Origin: Nocardia arizonensis
GTDB lineage: Bacteria > Actinomycetota > Actinomycetes > Mycobacteriales > Mycobacteriaceae
Length of the DNA stretch: 64,000 nt
Direction: 5' to 3'
NCBI RefSeq assembly: GCF_001310275.1
Contig: NZ_LGYZ01000027.1
Location: forward strand, 174,865-238,864
Made by a program: the position numbers and the translations under genes. Under the pieces are notes generated by a model. It was not told the DNA's origin, did not search any database, and worked only from the letters and a program-made list of their open reading frames with translations. Every line of letters begins with the position of its first letter. Position 1 is the first letter of the stretch. Positions 1 through 10,131 of the stretch are shown here, piece after piece.

Positions 1-1
1 C

Positions 2-241
2 GACACGGTGGCCGGTGCGGGCGGGTCCGGGGCGCAGCTCGCCTATCAGTTGCTCTTCGGGGCGCCGCTGGAAGCGGTGACCGCGATATGCACCCGCGAA
101 CTACGAGATCGATTGCGTGCCATCGATATCGCGGCCACGGTCGTGCTACGTCCGACCGGCACGCATTCGTGGCGCTATTGGCAGGACGATCTGCACGACT
201 CGTGGCGGGTGATCGGCCCGGCCCTGGCGGATGGGCAGTGA
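2..241 (+). CDS. Mycolyltransferase/antigen 85-type esterase, C-terminal end (5' truncated by window)
   Basis: An open frame runs in from the left edge and ends at 241. About 79 residues are visible. They end in TGTHSWRYWQDDLHDSW, which matches the conserved tail of the antigen 85 / corynomycolyltransferase esterase family, where the His of THSW is the catalytic-triad histidine and the W-x-YW block follows it. Family members are secreted serine esterases that move mycolates onto trehalose or arabinogalactan. Only the last third is present, so the signal peptide and nucleophile cannot be checked. The internal GTG at 8 is not a credible start because the fold would be incomplete. It lies just upstream of a lipid-assembly cassette, which fits a cell-envelope role. 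Other alpha/beta esterases with a similar tail cannot be excluded. Confidence 0.7.
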   Translation, partial: DTVAGAGGSGAQLAYQLLFGAPLEAVTAICTRELRDRLRAIDIAATVVLRPTGTHSWRYWQDDLHDSWRVIGPALADGQ

Positions 242-318
242 AGGGCGATCCGGGGCGCGTGGCGAACCGGATCGGCACAGGAACGCGTCTGGGGCGCATG
301 GGAGTTCGGAGGAGTTCG

Positions 319-3300
319 ATGTCTGACATCGCGATCGTCGGAATCGGCTGTCGTTTCGCCGGGGGAATCGAATCGCCGGAGACCTTCTGGCAGTTCGTGC
401 TGGGCAAAAGGGATGCGGTGGTGGATATTCCGGCGAGCCGGTGGGACTACCGCCGCTACTACGATCCCGACAAGCGCACACCGGGCCGCAGCTACACCAA
501 GCGCGGTGCGTTCCTCACCGCGGACCCGTGGGAGTTCGATCCCGACTTCTTCGGCATCTCGCCGCGCGAGGCCACGGTCATGGACCCGCAACAGCGGCTG
601 CTGCTCGAGGTCTCGTGGGAGGCGCTCGAGGACGCCGGTGTCGCGGGCTCGGCGGCGGGCCGGTCGGTGGGGGTGTACGTCGGCGGATTCATTGTCGACC
701 AGTCCGTCGTCGGTGTCGTCGGCCCCGCGCTGGCCTACGCGGATATGCACACCGCGGCCAGCGCCTCCTACACGATGCTGTCCAATCGCATCGCCTACGC
801 GCTGGATCTGATCGGTCCGGCGCTCACGGTCGACACCGCCTGCTCCTCCTCGCTGGTCGCCCTCGATCTGGCCTGTCAGTCGCTGACCCGGGGCGACTGC
901 GAACTCGCCCTCGCGGGCGGGGTGAACGTCATGCTCCAGCCCGAGACCTTCGTCATGATGTGCAAGGGCGGCTTCCTGGCTGCCGACGGCCGCTGCAAAT
1001 CCTTCGACGCCGCCGGGGACGGCTACGGCCGCGGTGAGGGCGGCGGCATGGTGGCGCTCAAACGCCTGGTCGACGCCGAACGCGACGGCGACCGGGTGTA
1101 CGCGGTGGTCAAGGCGACCGGGGCCAACCAGGACGGCCGCACCACCGCTATCACCGTGCCCAACGGCGACTCGCAGGAGGCGCTGGCGCGCGAGGTCCTG
1201 CGCCGCGCCGATCTGCCCGAGGGACGCCACATCACCTACGTCGAGGCGCACGGTACCGGAACACTTGTCGGCGACCCGATCGAATTGCGCGCACTCGGCG
1301 CGGTCTACGGTCGTGCGAGCGGACGCCCGGACTCGCTCGGCGTCGGCTCGCTGAAGGCGACTCTCGGACATACCGAGGCTGCCGCGGGTATCGCGAGCGT
1401 CATCAAATCGGCATTGGCCATCCGGCACCGGACCATTCCGCCGCAGGGATGGTTCGACCGGCCGAATCCGGATATCCCCTTCGACGATCTCGGCCTGCAC
1501 GTCCAACTCGAGGCCGAACCGCTCGACCCCGCCGCCGACCCGATGACGATCGCGGTCAACGGCTTCGGCTACGGCGGAACCAACGCGCACGCGGTACTGG
1601 CCGAATTCCGGTCGCGTCCCGTCGGGTCCACGGACGAGCCGCGCCATCTTGGCGTGCTGCCGGTCAGCGCGCGCAGCGCGTCGGCCGTGCGGGCGATGGC
1701 GGGCCGGATCGCCGACCTCCTCGACGGGGGCGCGGAGCCCGCGACGCTGGCGCGGGCGCTGTGGACCCGCGGCGCGCACCACTCGTTCCGGCTCGGAGTT
1801 CCGCTCGAGGGCGACCCGCTCACCGCGCTGCGCGCCATCGCCGACGGTGAGGGCCGCGAGGCCGTGCGGGTGGTGGCGGGCCGAATGGCCGAACCGGTGT
1901 TCGTCTTCTCCGGTATGGGACCGCAGTGGTGGGGCATGGGCCGCGACCTGCTCGCGGCGGGCGGTGCGTTCGCGCGCACCGCCGAACGGGTCGACGCCGC
2001 GTTCCGGGAGATCGCCGGGTGGTCGATCGTCGCGGAGATGTCGCGGCCCGAGGACGAGTCGCGTGTCACCGCGACCGAGGTCGCACAGCCGGCGAACTTC
2101 CTGCTCCAGGTCGCGCTTGCGGCGGAACTGGCCGAGCGCGGCATCGTCGCCGCCGCGGTCGTCGGACACAGCGTGGGCGAGGTCGCCGCGGCCTACGTCT
2201 CGGGAATGCTGTCGCTCGAGGACGCGGTGCTGGTCGCCTATCACCGTTCCCGCTTGCAGGCGACCACCGCGGGATCGGGCGGGATGCTCGCCGCGGGTAT
2301 CACCGTGGCGCGGGCGCGTGAACTGATCGGCGAGGACCCGTCGGTGGATATCGCCGCGGTCAACAGCGCCGCCTCGCTCACCCTCGCGGGCGAGCAGGGC
2401 CGACTCGACGAGATCGCCGAAAGGCTCACCGAGGAAGGCGTCTTCGCGCGACGGCTGCGTGTCGAGGTGCCCTATCACAGCGGTCTGATGGACCCGATTC
2501 TGGACGAATTGCGCACGGCGCTGGCCGGACTCGCGCCGCGCACGCCGTCGCTGCCGCTGTGGTCGACGGTCACCGGCGACCTGGTGACCGAGGCGAACTG
2601 GGACGCCGACTACTGGTGCGCCAATGTGCGCCGTCCGGTGCGATTCGCCGATACGATCGGCGCCCTGATCGGCGCGGGCAGCCGGGTGTTCCTCGAGGTC
2701 GGCCCCCATCCGGTGCTGTCGGGCAATGTGCGCGAACTGCTGCTCGGCGCGGATGTCAACGGCACCACCGTGCCCACCCTCGATCGCGGTCTGCCCGACG
2801 CGGTCGGCATGTGCCGCACGATCATCGGCCTCTACGCCGCGGGCGCCCTGGATATCGCGGCGCTGTTTCCGGCCGACCGGCCGACCCCGCACGTGCCGCT
2901 GCCGCGCTACCCCTGGCAGCGAACCCGCCTGCACGCGCCGCTGCCGCTGTTCGAACAGGCCCGGCTCGGCACGCCGGATTCCTACGCCATGCTCGGCGAT
3001 CCCGACGGGGAGGGTCGCTCGGAATGGCTGCTCCAGGTCGGCACCGAGACGTTGCCGTGGCTGGTCGACCACGTGATCGGCGGCGCCCGCATCATGCCGG
3101 GCGCGGCATACCTGGACGCCGCCCTGAGCGCGGCCGCCAGCCGGACGGCCTCGACACGCGTCGCGCTCGAACAGGTCCGGTTCGTGGCGCCGCTGGTGAT
3201 GGGCGCGCCGGACGTGCCGATCGTCGTGTTCGGCGTCGAGGACGCCAGCGGCCGATTCCTGCTGCGCTCGCGTAGCGCCACCGGATCGGTGTGGACCGTG

Positions 3301-6300
3301 CACGCCACCGGCCGTTTGCTCACCGGCAGTTACGAGACGACGAAGGTCGAAGTGCCACAACTGGATTCGGCCGTGGAATTCGAGCCCGAGCTGTTCTACG
3401 GCGCGCTGGCCGCGCGCGGACTGCGCTACGGACCGACCTTCCAGCGCGTGACCTCGGTGCGCGCCGACGCCGACACCGTGGTCGCGACCGTCGACGCGTC
3501 GATCGCCGCCGACTCCGGGCACCTCGCGCACCCCGCCGTCGTGGACGCCGCCATGCAGACCGTCGCGCTGCTGTTCGCCGCCGACGGTGTCGCCGAAGGT
3601 CCGGTGGTGCCGGTCGCGGTGGCCTCGACGCGACTGTTCGGCTCGCTGCCGCCGACCGTCACGGTCCTCGCGCGCCGGGACCGATCCGCGCGTCTGCGCG
3701 CGGACGTCGATCTGCTCGACGCGGACGGCCTCCTCGTGCTTCGTCTGGTCGGCGTCCAACTCGGCGCGCTCACACCGGGCCAGAGTCCGCTGCACCGCAT
3801 GGCGGACTTCTACTACGCCGACACCATGCGGCGGACCGACCCGGTCGACCCGGTCGCGCTCACCGCCGCCGCGCCCGCCGCAACCGTCGTCGTCGCGCTC
3901 GGCGCGCCCGGACTCGACCGCGCGCGGGAACTGGCCGCCGCGGTACCGGGCGCGCGTCTGACGCTGTGGCGCGACGACGACCTCGAGTCGACGCTGACCG
4001 AATCCTTGCGGGCGGCCGCGGATTCGGGACGGGAACGGGTGCACATCTGCGTGGTCGCGGCCGGCGGCGGAGACGATCTGGCCGATCTGTGGACCCTCAA
4101 ACGCATCGCCGTCACCGTGGACGCCTTCGAGGAATCGGCCACCGCGTCCGCCGTCCCCGCCGGCCCGGAGGCGGCACTGTGCCACGTCAGCCTGATCACC
4201 GAAGGCGCTTTCACCCTGCCCGACAGTGCGATCGTTCCCGACGCCGCCCAGGCGGCACTGGCGGGCGGTCGGCGCGTGCTGCTCAACGAGCAGACCCGGC
4301 TGCGGTGGCGGCTGGTCGACGTGGACGCCGACACCGCGGTGGCGGATCTGGTCGCCGAACTGTCGGTGCCCGGCGCCTTCTCCCACGACAACGCCGACGA
4401 GGTACTGCTGCGCGGCGGACAGCGCTGGGTGCCGGTCGTCACCGCGCCGCTGGGTGAACGCATCGAACAGTTGGAAGCGGTGGAATCGATCACCGACCCG
4501 GAGGTGAACTTCGAACTCGAGATGCCGCGCACCCGGCTGCTGTCGGGCCTGTCCTGGCGGCGCTGCGCACGCCGCGATCCCGGACCCGGTGAGGTCGAGG
4601 TCAGGATGCGGGTCATCGGCTTGAACTACAAGGATCCGCTCAAGGTGATGGGTCTGCTCGGCGAACGGGAACTGTCGGAGACCTTCTTCGGCACCGATCC
4701 GGGGATGGAGGGCGTCGGTGAGGTGGTGCGGCTCGGCGAGGGCGTGACCGACCTCGCCGTCGGCACACTGGTCGCCGTAGCCACCCGCGCCATGATGGGC
4801 CGCTATCGGCTGGTCGACCGGCACCGGCTCATCCCGCTGCCCGCCGGTATCGAACCCGGACAGTGCACCAGTACGACATCTTTCGGCACCGCCGAATACG
4901 CGCTCACCGACCTGGCGCGAATACAACCGGGGGAAACCGTGCTCATCCACGGCGCGGCGGGCGGCGTCGGATCGGCGGCAGTCCAGGTCGCCAAGGCCGC
5001 GGGCGCGCGGATCATCGGCACCGCGAGCACCGAGCAACGCCGGGCGCATATTCTCGCGCTCGGCGCCGATCACGCCCTGAACTCCCGGTCGCTGAACTTC
5101 GCCGACGACGTCCTCGGACTCACCGACGGCCGCGGCGTCGACGTCATCGTGAGCACCGCGCCGGGGGAGATCCTGCGCCAGAACTTCAAGGCGGTCACCG
5201 AATTCGGGCGCATCGTCGAGATCGGCAAGGCCGACGTCTACACCGGCGGCCTGCTCGAACTGGCCAACTTCGACAAGAACCTGTCGTACTTCTCGGTCGA
5301 CCTCGATCGCATGTGCGCCGTGCGACCCGAGCAACTGGCCGAACTGCTGGCCCGCGTATACGGCAGGATCGGCGACGGCGTCTACACCGCACTGCCCTAC
5401 GAACTGTTCGAAACCCACGAGGTCGCCAAGGCATTCGACGAGGTCGTGCGCTCGACCCGCATCGGTCGGGTCGCCATCGACATGTGCTCCCCGTCCACGC
5501 CGGTCCGCCCGACCCTGCCCGAGGTAGAGATCGATTCGGCGGCAACCTATCTCATCACCGGCGGCTTCGGCGGCTTCGGACTGGCGACCGGTCGCTGGCT
5601 GACGGCCAAGGGCGCGCGCAGGCTCGTCCTGGTCGGTCGCGGCGGCGCCGCCGACATCGCGGCACGGCGCCGGCTCGACGCCTGGCGGGCCGCCGGCGTC
5701 GAGATCGTCGAGGAACGCGCGGATGTCGCCGACGCCGAGGCGATGACCGCGATCATCGCCCGCGCACATGCCGAGGGACATCCCCTGCGCGGTGTCTTCC
5801 ACGCCGCGGGCGCGGTGGCGGACAGCCGCATCGAGGATATGGACTTCGACCAGCTGACCCGGGTCTACCGGCCGAAGGTGCACGGGGCCCGGGTGCTGCG
5901 GCGCGCGGTCGCCGACGCCGGCATCGATCCGGACATGTTTGTGCTCTACTCCTCCGGCGGGTCGATGTTCGGTATCTTCGGCCAATACAACTACAGCGCG
6001 GCCAATCTCGCGGTCGAGGCGCTGGCCGAGCAGTGGTCGCGCGAGGGTCTGCGCACGGTGTGCATCGGCTGGGGGCACATGTCGGGAGCGACCGGCGGCA
6101 TGGCCGCCGACGAGAAGGTCGCGAAATACCTCCGGGTCGCGGGCTTCGCGCCCATCGACATGGCCGACGGCACCGCCTATCTGGAGCAGACGCTGCGGCT
6201 GGGTGTGACCCGCGCGGCGATCATCCCCACCGACTGGTCCGCGCTGACCGCCGCGTTCCCGCAGCTGGCCCGCACCGGCCGGCTCGGCGCGCTGGTCACG

Positions 6301-6687
6301 GCGTCGGTGCGAGACAATTCGGCGCTGACCAAACTCAGGACCGAACTGGCCGCACTGGAGGAAGGCAAACGCGGACAGGCCGTGGCGCGGATGATGGCCG
6401 AGGAACTGGCGGTGGTCATGGGGGTCGCCGCGGACTCCATCGACCTGACCGTGCCGGTTCCCGAACTCGGCCTGGATTCGCTCATGGCGGTGGAACTCGG
6501 TGCGCGCGTGACCAAATCGCTCGGTGTCGACCTGATGTCGTTGCAGATGGGGCGCTCGTTCAGTCTGGAGCAGGCGGGTCCGAAGGTCGCCGAGATGATC
6601 CTCGCGACCGAGGACCGGCGCGTGGCCGCACCGGTCACGACGGCCTCCGACGCGGTCGCGCCGGAACCCGCCGAGGCGAGTTCGTGA
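319..6687 (+). CDS. Fully reducing type I polyketide synthase, Mas/Pks-like (KS-AT-DH-ER-KR-ACP)
   Basis: Single-module polyketide synthase of 2122 residues. Domain order matches mycobacterial mycocerosic-acid-type synthases. KS: active Cys175 in DTACSSS, His311 in EAHGTGT and His351 in LGHTEA. AT: Ser618 in GHSVGE; the usual specificity position reads VPYH, neither the HAFH (malonyl) nor YASH (methylmalonyl) textbook form. DH: His918 in an HxxxGxxxxP motif. ER: NADPH-binding HGAAGGVGSAA near 1545. KR: Rossmann TGGFGGFG near 1746 and Tyr1892 in YSAAN. ACP: phosphopantetheine Ser2054 in LGLDSLM. The ATG at 319, behind AGGAG, begins exactly at the KS motif SDIAIVGIG; an upstream in-frame ATG at 88 would add 77 residues overlapping the preceding gene and is rejected. 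Predicted to build a saturated, possibly methyl-branched, acyl chain iteratively. The product is unknown. Confidence 0.95.
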   Translation: MSDIAIVGIGCRFAGGIESPETFWQFVLGKRDAVVDIPASRWDYRRYYDPDKRTPGRSYTKRGAFLTADPWEFDPDFFGISPREATVMDPQQRLLLEVSWEALEDAGVAGSAAGRSVGVYVGGFIVDQSVVGVVGPALAYADMHTAASASYTMLSNRIAYALDLIGPALTVDTACSSSLVALDLACQSLTRGDCELALAGGVNVMLQPETFVMMCKGGFLAADGRCKSFDAAGDGYGRGEGGGMVALKRLVDAERDGDRVYAVVKATGANQDGRTTAITVPNGDSQEALAREVLRRADLPEGRHITYVEAHGTGTLVGDPIELRALGAVYGRASGRPDSLGVGSLKATLGHTEAAAGIASVIKSALAIRHRTIPPQGWFDRPNPDIPFDDLGLHVQLEAEPLDPAADPMTIAVNGFGYGGTNAHAVLAEFRSRPVGSTDEPRHLGVLPVSARSASAVRAMAGRIADLLDGGAEPATLARALWTRGAHHSFRLGVPLEGDPLTALRAIADGEGREAVRVVAGRMAEPVFVFSGMGPQWWGMGRDLLAAGGAFARTAERVDAAFREIAGWSIVAEMSRPEDESRVTATEVAQPANFLLQVALAAELAERGIVAAAVVGHSVGEVAAAYVSGMLSLEDAVLVAYHRSRLQATTAGSGGMLAAGITVARARELIGEDPSVDIAAVNSAASLTLAGEQGRLDEIAERLTEEGVFARRLRVEVPYHSGLMDPILDELRTALAGLAPRTPSLPLWSTVTGDLVTEANWDADYWCANVRRPVRFADTIGALIGAGSRVFLEVGPHPVLSGNVRELLLGADVNGTTVPTLDRGLPDAVGMCRTIIGLYAAGALDIAALFPADRPTPHVPLPRYPWQRTRLHAPLPLFEQARLGTPDSYAMLGDPDGEGRSEWLLQVGTETLPWLVDHVIGGARIMPGAAYLDAALSAAASRTASTRVALEQVRFVAPLVMGAPDVPIVVFGVEDASGRFLLRSRSATGSVWTVHATGRLLTGSYETTKVEVPQLDSAVEFEPELFYGALAARGLRYGPTFQRVTSVRADADTVVATVDASIAADSGHLAHPAVVDAAMQTVALLFAADGVAEGPVVPVAVASTRLFGSLPPTVTVLARRDRSARLRADVDLLDADGLLVLRLVGVQLGALTPGQSPLHRMADFYYADTMRRTDPVDPVALTAAAPAATVVVALGAPGLDRARELAAAVPGARLTLWRDDDLESTLTESLRAAADSGRERVHICVVAAGGGDDLADLWTLKRIAVTVDAFEESATASAVPAGPEAALCHVSLITEGAFTLPDSAIVPDAAQAALAGGRRVLLNEQTRLRWRLVDVDADTAVADLVAELSVPGAFSHDNADEVLLRGGQRWVPVVTAPLGERIEQLEAVESITDPEVNFELEMPRTRLLSGLSWRRCARRDPGPGEVEVRMRVIGLNYKDPLKVMGLLGERELSETFFGTDPGMEGVGEVVRLGEGVTDLAVGTLVAVATRAMMGRYRLVDRHRLIPLPAGIEPGQCTSTTSFGTAEYALTDLARIQPGETVLIHGAAGGVGSAAVQVAKAAGARIIGTASTEQRRAHILALGADHALNSRSLNFADDVLGLTDGRGVDVIVSTAPGEILRQNFKAVTEFGRIVEIGKADVYTGGLLELANFDKNLSYFSVDLDRMCAVRPEQLAELLARVYGRIGDGVYTALPYELFETHEVAKAFDEVVRSTRIGRVAIDMCSPSTPVRPTLPEVEIDSAATYLITGGFGGFGLATGRWLTAKGARRLVLVGRGGAADIAARRRLDAWRAAGVEIVEERADVADAEAMTAIIARAHAEGHPLRGVFHAAGAVADSRIEDMDFDQLTRVYRPKVHGARVLRRAVADAGIDPDMFVLYSSGGSMFGIFGQYNYSAANLAVEALAEQWSREGLRTVCIGWGHMSGATGGMAADEKVAKYLRVAGFAPIDMADGTAYLEQTLRLGVTRAAIIPTDWSALTAAFPQLARTGRLGALVTASVRDNSALTKLRTELAALEEGKRGQAVARMMAEELAVVMGVAADSIDLTVPVPELGLDSLMAVELGARVTKSLGVDLMSLQMGRSFSLEQAGPKVAEMILATEDRRVAAPVTTASDAVAPEPAEASS

Positions 6688-8090
6688 CCGGTGAGCGCGC
6701 GGCGTGGTCGGCGTTCGCGGGGTGCCTCATCGCGGTCTTCATGCAGATGATCGACGTGACAATCGTGAATGTGGCCCTGCCGAGCCTCACCCGAGACCTG
6801 GGCGCGTCGGGTTCGCAGCAGGTGCTGGTGATCTCCGGGTACTCCCTGGCCTTCGCCTGCGCGCTGCTGCCCGCCGCCCGCCTGGGTGCCCTGCTCGGCA
6901 GGCGCGCGATGTTCCTCGGCGCGGTGCTCGCCTTCACCGCCGCCTCCGTGTGGTGCGGTACCGCCTCCTCGGCGGTCGAACTCGTTGTCGCCCGCGTCGT
7001 CCAGGGCGTCGCGGGCGCGGGGATCGCGGCGCAGACCATCGCGATCCTCACCGCGATCTTTCCCCGGCAGCGGCATTCGCTGGTGTTCGCGCTCTACGGC
7101 GCCACCGCCGGATTCGCGGGCATGCTCGGTCCGCTGCTCGGCGGTGTGGTGATCGGCGTGAATCCGTTCGGCTGGGGTTGGCACGCGATCTTCCTGATGA
7201 ACGTGCCGCTGGGCGCGGCGGCTCTGGCCTTGGCGACGCGCAGTCTGCACATCGGCCGCACGGCCACCGACCAGCGTCTGCATCCGGTGGGGGTGGCGCT
7301 GTCGACCGCCGCGCTGTTCCTGCTGCTGTTCGCCCTCACCGATGTGCAGCAACGGGGATGGCGACTCGAACCGCTCGCGGTGATGGTCCTGGCCTGCGGA
7401 CTCGGCGCGGCGTTCCTGGCATACGAGCGCGCGCTGGTGCGGCGCGGCGGAACACCGCTGGTGCGGACGGACCTGTTCGCGGACAGGGCATTCCGCGTCG
7501 GATCGATCGTGGTTGCGGTCTTCTTCGGACTGTTCACCGCCTTCGTCTTCGCGATGTCGATCGCCATGCAGGACGTCCTGAGATGGTCGGCGTTGCGCAC
7601 CGGACTGGCCATGACCCCGTTCGCGCTCGGGGCGGGGGCCGGTGCGCTGCTGTCGCCAGTGATGTTGCGGCGGTGGGGAATAGCCGCCGTCGCCTTCGGC
7701 ATGGCGCTGTTCGGCGGATGTATCGCCGCCGGTGCCTGCTACCTGTGGATCACCGACGGACAGGTCGACGCCCGGGTGGCGATCGGGCCGGTACTCGCCT
7801 GCGGATTCGGCGTCGGCCTGTTCGGCGTGCAGTTGCAGCCGATCATGCTCGCCGGATTGGACGACACGCGCATGGCCGAGGCGTCCGGGGTGCTGCCGAC
7901 CGTCGAACAGATCGGCAACGCGGTCGGTCTGGCGGCATTGAGCGCGGTGTTCTTCCGGTCGCACACGGTCACCGGCACGGTGACGATGATGGCCGCCATC
8001 GCGGTGGTGGCGGCGCTGCTGGCCATCGCCACCTTCGCGCTGCCCGAACCGCGACGGGTCGACGCGCTGCCCTTCGCACCCCGGCACTGA
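6684..8090 (+). CDS. MFS exporter, DHA2-type (14-TM class)
   Basis: Transporter of 468 residues, the usual size of the 14-helix drug:H+ antiporter-2 branch of the major facilitator superfamily. The N-terminal helix carries the DHA2 signature QMIDVTIVNVALPSL, followed by regularly spaced hydrophobic segments and the mid-protein stretch YGATAGFAGMLGPLLGGVV typical of helix 5. The GTG start at 6684 overlaps the PKS stop codon (GTGA), so translation is probably coupled. Position between a polyketide synthase and a PapA-like acyltransferase suggests export of the lipid product, the place taken by MmpL transporters in mycobacteria. The substrate is inferred from context only; a general drug efflux role is the alternative. 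Confidence 0.88.
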   Translation: MTGERAAWSAFAGCLIAVFMQMIDVTIVNVALPSLTRDLGASGSQQVLVISGYSLAFACALLPAARLGALLGRRAMFLGAVLAFTAASVWCGTASSAVELVVARVVQGVAGAGIAAQTIAILTAIFPRQRHSLVFALYGATAGFAGMLGPLLGGVVIGVNPFGWGWHAIFLMNVPLGAAALALATRSLHIGRTATDQRLHPVGVALSTAALFLLLFALTDVQQRGWRLEPLAVMVLACGLGAAFLAYERALVRRGGTPLVRTDLFADRAFRVGSIVVAVFFGLFTAFVFAMSIAMQDVLRWSALRTGLAMTPFALGAGAGALLSPVMLRRWGIAAVAFGMALFGGCIAAGACYLWITDGQVDARVAIGPVLACGFGVGLFGVQLQPIMLAGLDDTRMAEASGVLPTVEQIGNAVGLAALSAVFFRSHTVTGTVTMMAAIAVVAALLAIATFALPEPRRVDALPFAPRH

Positions 8091-8105
8091 ACAGAGGACA
8101 TCACC

Positions 8106-9500
8106 GTGGTCGATTTCGGTCTCATCGAGGAATGGCGGCCCGCGCCGGGACGGTTGGTGAGCTGGTCCGCCTCGGCCCGCTCGCGGGCCCTCGCCGCGCT
8201 CGCGCCCGAGCATCCGACTCCGCCGTCGCATCAACAGGAGATCTACCTCGCCGCCGCGCACCGGCACGCGGACGCGGATTTCCGGTATTCGGGCCTGTGC
8301 GTGGTCACCGCCGAGGTACCCGCGATCCTCGACCGTGCCGCCATGACGCGCGCGGTGAACACCTTCCTGACCCGTCACGACACCTTCCGCAGTTGGTTCG
8401 CTCTCGGATCGGGCCGGGTCGTGCGGCACGTGATCGATGCCGAAGCGGTGGAATTCGTGCCCACCGACCACGGCCCGATGGACGACGCCGCCGCGATCCG
8501 CACACACGTCCAGGAGCACACGCCGGGCCCGTTCCACTGGGACTGCTTCACCTTCGGCGTGATCGAGCACGCCGACAGCGCCACCGTGTATCTCGCGGTC
8601 GACCACCTGCACACCGACGGTGTGGCGCAATATATCTCGTGTTTCGAGCTCGCAAACCTGTATCTGGCCGAGATCGACGCCGGCGGTGGCGCGCTGCCGA
8701 AACCCGCGAGCCACCTGGACTACTGCGCCCGCGAGCGCGCGTCCACCGCCCGCCTCACACTGAACTCCCCGGGCGTGCGGCGATGGGTGGAACTGGTGCG
8801 CGGCAACGACGGTCGGCTGCCGTCGTTCCCGCTGGAATTGGGCACCGCCGCCGACGGCTACACCCGCAGCGCCCACCTGACCGTGCCGCTGCTCGACGAG
8901 TCCGAGGCGCTGCGATTCGAGAAGGTCTGCGCCGAAGCGGGTTCCGCCTTCACCGGCGGTGTCTTCGCGGTGGCGGCGATGGCCGAGCGCGACCTCGCCG
9001 GACGCGACTACTACTTCGGCATGACACCGATCAGCACTCGCGGATCGGTGGCGGAGTTGATCTCCGTCGGCTGGTACGCCACCCTCATCCCGGTCGCCTT
9101 CCCGGTCGGCCGGTCCACCGGATTCACCCGACTCGTGCGCAGTGCCCAGCGCGCCTACGACAGCGGTCTGCAACTGACGGCCGTCTCGTTCCACCGCGTC
9201 GTCGAATTGCTGCCGCCCGACCTGGGATTCGACGTACCGCCCGACTGGTCCGCCCCGATGATCTCGTTCGTCGACGCCCGCGACTTCGCGGGCAACGAAT
9301 ACTTCGACATCGTGCGCGGCGGCATATACGGCAACCGCGCCGCCTCCGAGGAAGTGCTCATCTGGATCAACCGATTGCCCGGCACGACCACTTTGAGCGC
9401 CATCTATCCCGATACCACCGTCGCCCACGACTCCGTCGCCCGATACGTCGAGGCGCTGCGGGCGGCCTTCGCCACCGCGATCGAATCGGCGCCGCGGTGA
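8106..9500 (+). CDS. PapA-like acyltransferase (condensation-domain fold)
   Basis: Protein of 464 residues from a GTG start behind an AGAGG site, 15 bases after the MFS gene. His167 and Asp171 lie in HLHTDG, and Tyr186 follows at exactly 14 residues, so the HX3DX14Y motif used to define mycobacterial polyketide-associated proteins (PapA) is complete. These enzymes use a condensation-domain fold to pass an acyl chain from a PKS carrier domain to a sugar or alcohol. Downstream of a Mas-like PKS, it most likely esterifies the PKS product onto a carrier such as trehalose or a diol; the acceptor is unknown. The gene ends the cassette: the next gene is convergent. Confidence 0.9.
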   Translation: MVDFGLIEEWRPAPGRLVSWSASARSRALAALAPEHPTPPSHQQEIYLAAAHRHADADFRYSGLCVVTAEVPAILDRAAMTRAVNTFLTRHDTFRSWFALGSGRVVRHVIDAEAVEFVPTDHGPMDDAAAIRTHVQEHTPGPFHWDCFTFGVIEHADSATVYLAVDHLHTDGVAQYISCFELANLYLAEIDAGGGALPKPASHLDYCARERASTARLTLNSPGVRRWVELVRGNDGRLPSFPLELGTAADGYTRSAHLTVPLLDESEALRFEKVCAEAGSAFTGGVFAVAAMAERDLAGRDYYFGMTPISTRGSVAELISVGWYATLIPVAFPVGRSTGFTRLVRSAQRAYDSGLQLTAVSFHRVVELLPPDLGFDVPPDWSAPMISFVDARDFAGNEYFDIVRGGIYGNRAASEEVLIWINRLPGTTTLSAIYPDTTVAHDSVARYVEALRAAFATAIESAPR

Positions 9501-9526
9501 ACGGGCGGGCGTCGCGCGATGGACTG

Positions 9527-9985
9527 CTACGGCAGCGGCGACTCGAGCTCGCTGACCAGCCAGCGGCCGAGGACGTTGTCGACCGTGGCGGTCATGCTGA
9601 TGTGCTGGGGCTGGGGCTCGGGGCTGTTCGCATTGGCCCGCACCTGGGTCATGGTGATCAGAACCGTCTGGCGCAGCAGGTCACCGCGGACCGAGCCGCA
9701 TTCGGCCCATTCGACCCACGCACGCACCTGCGCCTGCTGCATGGCTTGACGAAGTTCCGGCGCCGCTCCGGCGAGTTCCTCGGCGAACGCACCGGTGCTG
9801 CGCGCCAGAACGCGCTCGAAGTAGCCGTCCAGCGCGGCGTGATCGTAGGTGCCGACCTCCCGGGCGAAATCGCAGGCGGCGAGCCGGGCGTCGTCCGCGG
9901 GCCACGCCGCAGCCGTCGGTGCCGAGAGCACGGCAGCTGCAGCACCGGCTGTCAACAACGCGCCCAAAACCAAAGTGCGAGACAC
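9527..9985 (-). CDS. Secreted Mce-associated-like / NTF2-fold protein
   Basis: Exported protein of 152 residues. GTG at 9985 is chosen because AAAGAGG lies 7 bases upstream and the sequence then opens with a clean signal peptide (SRTLVLGALL, small-residue h-region, cleavage near TAAAW). A longer frame to 10342 adds low-complexity sequence with no signal and is rejected. The mature part, with YFERVLARSTGAF early and a C-terminal TVDNVLGRWLVSELES, resembles the small Mce-associated proteins of mycobacteria and Nocardia, which have an NTF2/SnoaL-like shape. No catalytic residues can be assigned. It is convergent with the lipid cassette. Function unknown. Confidence 0.75.
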   Translation of the reverse strand: MSRTLVLGALLTAGAAAAVLSAPTAAAWPADDARLAACDFAREVGTYDHAALDGYFERVLARSTGAFAEELAGAAPELRQAMQQAQVRAWVEWAECGSVRGDLLRQTVLITMTQVRANANSPEPQPQHISMTATVDNVLGRWLVSELESPLP

Positions 9986-10131
9986 GAAATCCTCTTTCGA
10001 CAAGGACGCGCACTGATGCCCGTCCGAGGCTGTCACTGTATCGGGCAGGCACGACACGCGACATCTCGAAGCCATCCACCAGATGATCGGCCTGCACGAC
10101 CGCCCTGCCCGCCGCTGGGAACCGAAACCAC

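Noticed and set aside
175..6078. Very long open frame on the minus strand across the PKS gene (about 1967 codons)
   Set aside because: Shadow of a high-GC gene in reverse; Arg/His/Asp-rich low-complexity translation with no family motif, while the plus strand has complete PKS catalytic motifs.
6177..9428. Minus-strand open frame of about 1083 codons across MFS and PapA-like genes
   Set aside because: Same shadow effect; composition is antisense-like and the plus-strand genes are unmistakable.
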